Shown: positions 11,456 through 20,600 of the stretch, piece after piece
How the letters are laid out: each line of letters begins with the position of its first letter
Position numbering within the stretch: position 1 is the first letter of the stretch
From: Vitrella brassicaformis
Taxonomy: Eukaryota > Sar > Vitrellaceae
Reading direction: 5' to 3'
DNA: 26,487 bases
Assembly (NCBI GenBank): GCA_001179505.1
Contig: CDMY01000728.1
Location: 1-26,487, forward strand
Position numbers and translations under genes: made by a program
The notes under the pieces: generated by a model
Seen by the model: only the letters and a program-made list of their open reading frames with translations
Database searches by the model: none
What the model was told of the DNA's origin: nothing

Positions 11456-12348
11456 GTGGCTGATGGTGGATTGATGGACATAGATAACGCTGACGGCCCG
11501 GCCGCCGCTGCAGCTGCAGGTCACACCCACCACCATTGCATTGCACACACCGGATGGGATGTGGGTGTGTGGTGGGGTGTTGCTGGTGCATGTTGTGCAG
11601 GTGTGCAGGGCGGCGCGGCGAATGGCAGTGTTAGCTTGCGTGACGTCACAGATCAGCTCGACTCGGTGAGAAAGGACGTTTCGCCACACGGTGCATTGCA
11701 TTGCTCTGCATTGCTCCGTTCTGCTCTGCTCTGCAGATGACATCTCAGATGGCCGCGTGCACAGAGGCGGCGAAGCTCAGCACCTCACAGCTCGATGACA
11801 ATACAGCTGAGGTCACCACGGAAAGAGAACAGAGAAGTTCATTGGACCGCGCAATGCCATCAGCACTCATTGGCTGTGTTTCTCTGTCTGCAGGACCGTG
11901 GCCGGCTGGCGGATGCGCTCAAGACCTTCACCGACGCCCACTCCACTCTTCGCAACCAGCTGACGCACATCCTCACCGTAAGGCCGGCATAGACGCCACA
12001 ATGGCTCTCAAAAGCAGATGCGTCCATCCCTCTCTCTGTCGCCGTGTGTGTGTGTGTGTGAGGTCAGACATTGCGTGCGCCTCGTTACAAGGTCGGCACT
12101 CGTGTGTCGGTGGCGGCCGAGGAGAGGAGGGGCGACTCTGTGTGGGTGACGGCCGCTGTGTACCACACGGAGGAGACCGATGGCGGCACTGTGGTGTTCA
12201 TGCGGGAGGTGGAGGGGAGGGAGGAGAACCTCAAGCCGGTCACCGTACCGCACCGGACCAAGCCACCACCCCAGCACAACCAAGACCTGGTAGGCATATA
12301 CACGACAGTCACACGTACGTTGGACCTCCAGTGCGGATCCCTCTCTCA

Positions 12349-12380
<32 letters not shown>

Positions 12381-14818
12381 CCATGTCAGCGAATGGGCGG
12401 CAAGACGTTTTCGTGGAAGGGCAAGAGGGATAACCAGCAGGGCGGTGCTGTGACTTCTGTTGGGACCACCACCAAAGCACAGCAATCCACACCGGTACGC
12501 ACAGACAAACATGCAGCTCATGGCGATGGCATTTTTGCTGTTTGACTTGGCTCCATCCAGGTGGTGTCTGTTGGTGCTGGGAGGCGTTTGCCGCGTGAGG
12601 GCCTCATTCTCATCTGCGGCTATGGCGTGTGGCCGCTCTTCGACAACAGCATCGCCAAGGAGGCCGGGGCTCAGTGCCGCCAGGTGGACATCGACTGCTC
12701 CCGGGCCGCCGACAGGGCCTTCTGGCAGACGATGCCCGCCAATGTGGCCATGAGGTGGGGCGGCCGCATGCCGAAGATCGCCCGCATCTGGTGCTGTCAC
12801 CCGGCTGGCGAGGGGGCCTGGTGTCTGGACGTCATCTCGGCGCTCATCGAGGGCCACACAGAGGGCCGCACAGCCATGGTGGCGGAGAAGAGAACAGAGG
12901 CAGAGAGGCGGGGAGAGGCGGCCGACATCCCCGACGGCTCACTTACGACGATCGCCTTCGAGGCGGCTGAGCTGAGCGACGAGGTCATGCAGTCCGTCAG
13001 GCGCACCAACCCCGGCCTCCCCTCTGTGTCTGCCCCGCTCCCCTCCCTCCCCGCCCTCACATCCATCAGCGGCCTCACCCGCCGCCACCGTGGCATCGGC
13101 AACCGCGGCTGGCGCGCCCCGTCGCTGGAGCGGGTGCAGGCGCACGAGCACGTCGACACACTGGGGCCNNNNNNNNNNNNNNNNNNNNNNNNNNNNNNNN
13201 NNNNNNNNNNNNNNNNNNNNNNNNNNNNNNNNNNNNNNNNNNNNNNNNNNNNNNNNNNNNNNNNNNNNNNNNNNNNNNNNNNNNNNNNNNNNNNNNNNNN
13301 NNNNNNNNNNNNNNNNNNNNNNNNNNNNNNNNNNNNNNNNNNNNNNNNNNNNNNNNNNNNNNNNNNNNNNNNNNNNNNNNNNNNNNNNNNNNNNNNNNNN
13401 NNNNNNNNNNNNNNNNNNNNNNNNNNNNNNNNNNNNNNNNNNNNNNNNNNNNNNNNNNNNNNNNNNNNCTGAGGGTGTTCGACGTGCCCTCGACGGTCGA
13501 CCAGAAGGCCGAGGTGCTGCAGGAGGTGCCTGTTGCTGCAGAGGAGGGACAGCCGGGGCCGCTGGCGAACTTGGAGGATGTCGGGCCGATTGAGATCCCC
13601 GCCAATCTGACGACGAATCAGCAGGCGTTGACAATATGGTGCACTCGGTTGCAGGTCAGCAGGCAGACAGACAGACAACGGACAACGGCTGCAATGATAC
13701 TTGCTGTGTCTATGTCATTTCCTTGTTTAGATGTTGGGGTCGGGTCTCGTGTCACGAGGCTGTCGTCGGTCAATCAAGTCGCTGAAGGTCAAGTTCGTCA
13801 ACCGGGCGGTTGTGAGCCCAAGGCTTTTCGACTTCGCCGAGGCCCTGCAGACATTCGCCAGTGCGGTGTGCATCGAGGATGCCCCCATCAGCTTCAAAGG
13901 TGTCGTAGGGTGGTTCCTCCTGAAGACTCTGTACCGCCCCCTCTTCCCCGCTGCCCCGTCCCCCGTCCTCGAGACCCTCATGCACCAGCTGGCAAACCAG
14001 GCGACAGAGGTGGGAGTGGACCTCAGGTGGTACACCCTCGCCGCCCCGGCCACGCCTGCGATGCTGGACATGGCCAGAGGTCTCGCATTCAACAAGGCCA
14101 CGCGTGTGGTTGTGTTGGGTGTCGACCAGCCTGCACAGGCCGCCCCCGCCCCCGCCCACCCTGCCCTCGCCATCATCCACCAGATCCAGCCGATGCCGCA
14201 GGTGTCGTCCCTGTTTCTCGACAAGCACACGGCATTAGCGGCCGGCATCCAGCTCGCCAGCAAGATGCCCAACTTGCGGGAGCTGTCCATCCAGGGCGGT
14301 GTGCCGATGGAAGAGGCGCTGCAGGCCATCAAGGCCATCGGGTGTGAGCGGGAGCTCGACGAGGTGGACCTGAGTGACATTCAGGGGGTGGGCAGCGGGG
14401 GCATCGACATAGGGGAGCATATTAGAGAGGGATTCCCACAGATCACCAAACTGGTTGTCGATCTTAGAGGTGGGTGGATTGGAGGGTAGACTGCCCCACG
14501 GAGAGGGAAAGAAAGTAACACCCAGAGAGACCTGTATCTGAATCTGCGTCTGTGCCTGTCTGTGCGTCTGTGTGTCCAATCCCACCAGTTCCTGGTGGCG
14601 TCACCGACTTTGTCGAGTTCGCCTGTTCGAGTGTGAGATCGCTGCTGCAGCTCAAGTGCAAGACGGTGGACCTCCTGCTGCGGGGCCTGGATGCCGACAC
14701 ACGCAGCCGGCTCGAGTCTGCCGTGCCTGCACAGCTTGGCAGCATCGTGGGCACGATGATATGGTGCTCGCAGAAGGGGGAGAAGCTCAGGATCACTGCC
14801 GAGCATGACAGTGGGTAG
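11456..14818 (+). CDS. Tudor-like / leucine-rich-repeat-like protein, interrupted by an assembly gap
   Basis: Proposed exons: 11456-11519, 11601-11665, 11737-11811, 11894-11977, 12068-12289, 12390-12494, 12561-13168 (runs into the gap), 13469-13654, 13731-14469, 14589-14818 (TAG). The first about 90 residues are helical and Ala/Thr/Gln-rich. Exon 12068-12289 (PRYKVGTRVSVAAE, DSVWVTAAVYHTEE) resembles a small beta-barrel Tudor domain like the one in SGF29-type chromatin readers; the identity is tentative. From 12561 on, short segments such as LPREGLILI, GRMPKIARI, LPALTSI, MPNLRELSI and FPQITKLVV suggest a divergent F-box/LRR-like fold. The reading frames on the two sides of the 300-N gap differ by two, so the gap length is arbitrary or hides an intron; two separate genes cannot be excluded. 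An alternative start (ATG 11386, exon 11386-11436 joined to 11609) also keeps frame. A GTGGGT donor at 14811 could add a 3' exon beginning near 14875. Confidence 0.55.
13169..13468. other. Assembly gap of exactly 300 N
   Basis: Positions 13169-13468 are all N. The round length suggests a scaffold placeholder. It interrupts the coding sequence of the Tudor/LRR-like gene and makes the local frame unknowable. Confidence 0.99.
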
Positions 14819-15044
14819 CTACGGGTGTGTAGCGGCGTATGGGAATGGGCCAGCCATTGATGTGTGTGTACAGGGTCCATGGATCGGGTGAGACGTTCAT
14901 GTGATGCTCGATCAAGAATTGGTGACTCGTGTCAAGACGGTCCCATACATGCAGTCATTACGACCTCTCACTCATTCATTCATCTGCATCTCCTCTCTCC
15001 CGTCCATCATCCATCCATCCATCGACCCATGCATGGCTCTCATC
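14819..15044. other. Convergent intergenic region
   Basis: This stretch of 226 bp lies between the stop of the plus-strand Tudor/LRR-like gene and the stop of the minus-strand protease gene. It holds CATTCATTCATC and CCATCCATCC tracts and no ORF with coding character. If the alternative last exon of the plus-strand gene is used, part of it is coding. Confidence 0.6.
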
Positions 15045-17036
15045 TCATTTGGCTCGCACGAAGCCGATCATGAGCTTGGAGCGGTCGAACACGGTGTAAA
15101 AAGCACGCAGGAACACCTGCACACAACACACACTTCCTGTCCCTGTCCCTCTCTCTCTCTGGCTGTCTGACCTGTCCGAGTGTCCACCCTCTGATGTCAT
15201 CCGTCTCGCCGGCGTCGTCCGTCGCTATGCCTGCATGGGCACACAGATACAGTGATTTGTCGTACTTGTCTGTGTGTGTGTGTGTGTGTGTGGGCTGTAG
15301 CTGACCGAGCATGCATTCTGACTGTCCGTCCTCCCGCCGAAACTCCAAGACGTAATCGTCCGGCGTCAACACAAGCTGCAGCCACACACACCCCCACACA
15401 TGAGGCGCACATCCCCCTGTCTGTCTGTCTGTCTGTCTGTCTAGGTCTGTGTGACCTCCAGGACGTTGCCTTCGAGCCCCTGTATCTGCAGCATGAGGGA
15501 CGGCAGCCGGCCGCGGTCGGCACACGACGACACACGCAGGTCAGACAGATCGGTCGACTTGGGGGCGTAGATGAGATAAGTGCCAGTGTCTGAACAGACA
15601 CGAATGACACGTGTGTGTGTGTCTCCACTCAATGCTTATGTGTCACCGACCGACGATCGACGTCTTCTCGCCGTCCATGCTGATGTCGAGGAGCGGCGCT
15701 GTGGCTGACGGGCTGTCTTGCGGCTGTGCCTTGCGAACGCCGAGGACAGTGACGGCCCAGTAGGACGATGAGGGGTCGACAGGCGCCCACACAAACTCCT
15801 CGGCTGGCGTCCGCTTCAGTGACAGGTCCGCACCGCCAAACAAGATCTGGCCGCCGTCGTGAGACAGATGGTACGAGAACTGATTGGCCAAGCTACACGT
15901 ACACACACACACAGAGGTGAGAGAAAGACATCTCATCCGTGTGCCTGTCTGTCTGTCTGTCTGCTGTGTGTGGGTGTGGGTGAGACTTGAGCTTAGTGAG
16001 GATTTCGTTCTTCATGATCGTGTCCCTGACACACATACACACAGAGACATGGCAGCCACGTCTCCCTTTCTGCCTCTCTAGTTGCATCGATCTAGGTGTG
16101 CATCGTACATGAGTGGTGTGACGCCTCTCTGTTTGATCTCCGCGTTTGCAAAGCCCAAACCGACAATGCCGTCCCACTCGATGGTCTCGAGCAGCGGCAC
16201 GTCGACCGTCGACGCGAACCCCACACTCTGATTGGGAACCTCGATGCCATCACCGACCACAACCTGCACACCACCACACAGAGAACATGCAGCCGCCCCT
16301 CTCTCTCTGTCTCTCTCTGTGTTGGTTATATTTTACTCACCGTCTCGGTTGCGTCTCGTCCGGCGACTTTGCCGCTGAGGTACTCGACGCTGAGTCGCGA
16401 GGGCTGGCCGTCTGACGTCCGCCGCGGGCGGTACGTAACACTCCGCCGGTAGAGGGTGTGTCTCGCACAGGCGGGACTCGCACAGCTCTGGTCGGGCACC
16501 CACAACTCGCACTACGCACACGGATGGACACAGAGACGTGAGATGGGATTGTCGTTGTGTGTCGGTGGTCGTCTGACCGACCGATGCTGTGTCGAACAAG
16601 ACTTTAAAATGTGTCGTGGGGCTCTTGCTGCATCCATCCATCCATCCACAGAGACACAGCCATGCATCCACCTCGAGTGCGCGTGTGATTTATTGGCTGA
16701 CTTACCCGATGCCGATTGTGCCGAAGTAAGTCGCCAGACGCTGCACACAAAGACACAAAAACACAAACCATTCTGTCATTCCGTCACTGCTTAGTTTCTG
16801 TATGCGCCTACCTTTGATGCGAGGACTTGTGTGTGCAGGGGGAGTCTGTCGCCGCCTCGAAGACTCAGCTGCAGAAAGGACGGGGCAGACAGAGTGGCGT
16901 TGTGTCTCATGCGCACATGGTCCCTCTCTGTCTGCCGGTCGATGCGCGTCAGCGGCACTCTGATCAGGCCGTCAGCAGACACACATGCACTGCAACAGAG
17001 GGCGAGAGCCAAGGCCAGCAGCAGCAGACGAACCAT
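15045..17036 (-). CDS. Pepsin-like aspartyl protease (family A1), secreted
   Basis: Eleven exons (transcript order 16812-17036, 16706-16740, 16582-16627, 16341-16511, 16109-16263, 15987-16025, 15651-15892, 15456-15589, 15306-15375, 15172-15230, 15045-15116) give 415 aa, a normal length for the family. Residues 1-21 form a signal peptide (MVRLLLLALALALCCSACVS), followed by a basic prosegment. The N-lobe strand YFGTIGIG leads to FKVLFDTAS with the catalytic Asp at about 99 and then CELWVPDQSC. The flap Tyr is at about 146 (SVEYLSGKVAGRD). WDGIVGLGFA and FSYHLS..GGQILFGG follow. The second catalytic motif is DTGTYL, Asp about 305, split by an intron. The tail GWTLGQVFLRAFYTVFDR matches the conserved C-terminus of pepsins. 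Oddity: the first motif is DTA where DTG is the rule. Eukaryotic A1 proteases act in digestion, processing or secretion; the substrate here is unknown. All junction phases agree. Confidence 0.93.
15417..15442. repeat. (CTGT)n microsatellite in an intron
   Basis: About six CTGT/GTCT units lie inside the protease intron 15376-15455. A similar tract lies at about 15946-15963, and a plus-gene counterpart at about 5430-5455. Confidence 0.85.
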
Positions 17037-17653
17037 TTGCTTGAGTGATTGATTAACCCGTCAGTCAAAATGTCAATCAATACGTGTTAACGGCAACGAC
17101 ATGATTGTACCTATGACATATATATGTGTATCCAACAGTGATCGATCAGTCAGCCAGCAAGTCAGCCATCCTCTGCTCGTGTGTCAGCAAGGCATTGCCA
17201 CGCTGGATATGAAGATAAAAGACTCATCTCCTATGCCCTATGACTTCCATTTGCTTTCTTTCCTTCCATTTCCTTTCTGTTCCATTCTCATTCATTCAGA
17301 AAATTAAGAGACAAAGAACAGGACGGCCAACAAAGCCGAGAGAGAGAGATAGAGAGAGAGAGATTTCAAACTCCACCCCTTTGCTCAAGAGGTAATTCGC
17401 TCCAAAGCAGGACAGGCACAAAAGAGTCACAAACAATAAACACCACAAGGGCCACGAATGCCCCAAAAAGAGAGCATCCAGTCATACAAACAAAACCTAT
17501 GTGTGTGTCTGCCTGCCTGTCTGTCTGCATTTGGTTCTGAGAAGAGAAGACGTCCTGGGGGCTTCTGGGGGCTTGTGGGGGCTTGTGGGGGGTGTGCACG
17601 ACACCCTGTCTCGCACACAAAGGAACTGCCATGTTGTGTCTCCATTAGTCCAG
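17037..17653. other. Intergenic region: promoter side of the protease, 3' side of the polycystin-like gene
   Basis: This stretch of 617 bp lies between two genes on the same (minus) strand. It is visibly richer in A+T than the rest of the window around 17040-17470, as expected for a regulatory spacer. It contains a GAGA tract (17339-17363), a run of four G-tracts (17557-17592) and a second copy of a 15-bp word from the end of the upstream coding region. I see no gene in it. Confidence 0.7.
17557..17592 (+). repeat. Four consecutive G5-6 tracts with GCTT(C/G)T-type spacers (possible G-quadruplex)
   Basis: G-runs at 17557-17561, 17567-17571, 17577-17581 and 17587-17592 are separated by five non-G-run bases each. 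They fit the G3+N1-7 rule for an intramolecular quadruplex on the plus strand and a C-rich counterpart in the minus-strand transcript's 3' UTR. Structure formation is inferred. Confidence 0.6.
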
Positions 17654-20600
17654 TCAGAACGAGAAGACGTCCTGGACCATGCCAACCGAGTCGATGTTAA
17701 GGCCGGCGAATCCGACGAGGCCTCGTGTGAGTTCGTGTGTATCGCTGATGGCATGCAATTGAACCGTCAGCTCGTGTAGCGATTGTGCACCCTGCATGGA
17801 TAGACATGGACAAAGACACAAACATTCATAAGCAGTGATGGCCAGTATGTCGATCAGATCAGCTGCCCGACTGACCGAGAAGGTGAAATCAAACCAGTGG
17901 GGCATCATCCAAACGACCCAGTCGAAGGACCCCACCCGCAGCACGGCCATCAGCAGGAAAGACAGCAGGCAGAAGAAAATTATCGGCTGCAACAACATTC
18001 AAAAGCGCAGTCGGCCCAGTATCGGCTGCAGTATCTCCAAGGCTGAAACAGACCTACCTGGAGGATAAAACTGTTTAGAAACTCAACCGAACACACCATC
18101 ACAAAGTCCTGATAGATCACGTAGGTCGGCTGGCCCTCGAGGCCGCTCTCCGCCAGCTGCGACGAGAAGGCGAAGAGGAGCAGGAAGGAGCAGCACGCGA
18201 ACCAGTAGAGGAGCCCGATGGTGATGCCGATCCGTTCCTTCAGCCGCCACCGCGACAACACAGCTATCTTTCTGTCCTGTTGTCCCGACACACACACAGG
18301 TGCAACATTGCAGGAGATCCATCAATACATGGACAAATGATAGGCCTTTCACACCGACCAATGAGAAATGACCTGACCGACAACATATGACAAGAGGCAC
18401 GTTTTCAGTTGGATGGATGTCTCTTTGTATGTAGTTACCAGAATGGCGTCCTGTGAGGTCGGCGATGCGTCGAGGGGTCATCACAGTGAGGCGTCGCGTG
18501 TGTATTGACGACAGTTTCTGCGCGGTCATCTTCCTCTGTGCTCGCAGATTACGGGGCGTGGCCCCGTATTGTATTTCTGCACACGAGCACCACCCCCAAC
18601 AAGCCATGACTACCTCTCCCCTCTCTCTCTCTCTCTCTCTCTCTCAACCTCTTACCCTGTCTTGTAGCTGACGGCATGATGTGAGGGACGGCTTTGCGGA
18701 AGAGGAAGAGCAGCGTCAGCGGAATGGGTTTGGAAAGCAGGATTGACCATAGGAGCACGGCGATCTGTCGGAGTGTGAGGAGCCACCCGATGCCCCCCGA
18801 CTGCCAGGCCATCAGCACTGTGCTGTCGTCCTGCCGACGGCTGTATCGGCCCTGGTCGAAGAAGACCGCGCACATCGTCAAGATGCCTAGACTGATACTC
18901 CCAAAAAAGAGGGTCCGTTGCACGGCGGTGAACCTGACTCATCAGACAAATGTGGCCACTCCTGTCGTGTGTCTCCCTCAGTGTCTGTCGTCCTCAGTAC
19001 GTGGGGTTCAATATGAAGAGCTGTGACGAGCCACACACAACCAGCCACACAGTGAGTGCCTACGCGCTGCCTCTCACGTGTCTGTGTGCTGCGTTTGAGG
19101 TGTGTGCCTTTCACCTTGAGAAGGGGGTGGTCTCGACGGCAAACCTCGCGGAACATCTTTGGAGCGCCCCATTCCACATACTCGACACGACGCAGTGTTC
19201 GGGTCACCATCAGCTCCACCTCCGCATTCACATCAATCCACAGCTCTGTTACGCTCTTGCGACGATCCGCCAGTTGTGTCGACCCTCTTTTGAGCTGGGG
19301 TCTGTCGTCTGGGGATGATGAGATCGCGATCATGACCGACTTGGTCGACTCGCGGCGCAGCTCTGGTCGGCTGCTCTCTGTGTCTCCTTGCTCCACAGCG
19401 TCGACCCCTTCACTCCAGCCGGGGGCCACAGTGGCGGGCAGCGGTGCCTCCGCGCCAGCCGCGTCGGCGCTAATCTCACCAGGCTGGCTGCTGCGAGAAA
19501 CAGGGCTTGAGTCGAAGAATGAGCCAATGACATTCACCTTCTCGTCGCGTCCTAAACTGATGGGCGAGGTGATCTCAGTGTCCGTTGCAGTGCCATCGGC
19601 TGAAGTGTCTTGCGGCTGGCCGGCGATGTTGTCCAGGGAAGTGACAGTCTGCGGGCGGCCTACGATTGTGGGATTGAGGAGCGATTCCGCTGCGGCCTGC
19701 TGCTGTTGCTGCTGCTGCTGCCTTTTGCGCTCCAGGACGGCACTGAAAGAGCGTTGAATGAGTACGGCGGCGGCCTGCTGCCTCTGCAGCTCCAACAACA
19801 GCCGCTTTCGGAGCGCTTCCTTCAGCACGCCACTCCTGCGACGACAATGCAGACAGTCCGAGGCACAAACACGTCAGTCATTTAGTCAGAGTCAGCAGTT
19901 TAGGGCCCCCAGCATACTTGATAAGAGAGACGTCTTTGGCGTCTTTGTCATGGCTCCCCCACGATATGAGCTTGACCCATGCCGACTCGAGCCTCCGGGT
20001 GTCCTTTCTCGTCTTGTCTCTCTGCAGCAACCGCTGTATCGCCCGGAGATCCTTGGCATCGACCGCAGCGCTCGTCGACTCGGCAATCGACATGTCGGAC
20101 TGCACGTGATCCTCTTCGTCAGAAGCGAACTCCATCGACGCATGTGGCGAGCCGATGCGCTTGACTCTCTTGCGGGGGGAGGACTCGCCACTCTGCAGGG
20201 CGGATGGGCTGAATGGTGCCGGTATGTCCACCCCCCGGCCCTCTCCTCCCAGAGCGACATGCTGTTCTTCAGAGGTCGTCCAGTTTGGGGGGAATGTGGG
20301 GACGTCCTCTGCGAGATGTGTCTCGAACAAGGCGCTCTCCTGTGAGAGTAGGTGCTTGATCTGTCGCTTGGAGTGGAAGTGCTTGATGAAGTCGGACAAG
20401 GAGGGAGGCTCCTCCGCCACTTTGCACCTCAGCTTCTGGTGGTCGACGTTTTTCTCTGCCCACTCGACGGACAACCGCTTGTTCATCCTGCACCCGCCCA
20501 CACATCCATCTCTCCAGGAGGGTTCACACAAGTAGGAGAAGCTTGTACCATTCCTCCATTGTGGGCTTGGTTGTTTCAGCCCTCACAACGGTTGAAAACT

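Noticed and set aside
12797-13678. Minus-strand ORFs spanning the N gap
   Set aside because: They are open only because N codons hide stops; the plus strand carries the splice-consistent coding frame.
14875-15073. Possible extra last exon of the Tudor/LRR-like gene (SMDRVRR...)
   Set aside because: Joining 14810 to 14875 keeps frame, but the added sequence quickly becomes CATT/CCATCC low complexity. The simple stop at 14816-14818 is preferred; the alternative is noted in the entry.
20487-20535. A separate gene starting at the Met of MNKRLSVEWAEK
   Set aside because: The GTACAAGC donor at 20548 and the acceptor at 20488 join PTMEEW to MNKRL in phase, and the downstream part carries the polycystin-type TM2-TM5, so one gene explains both.
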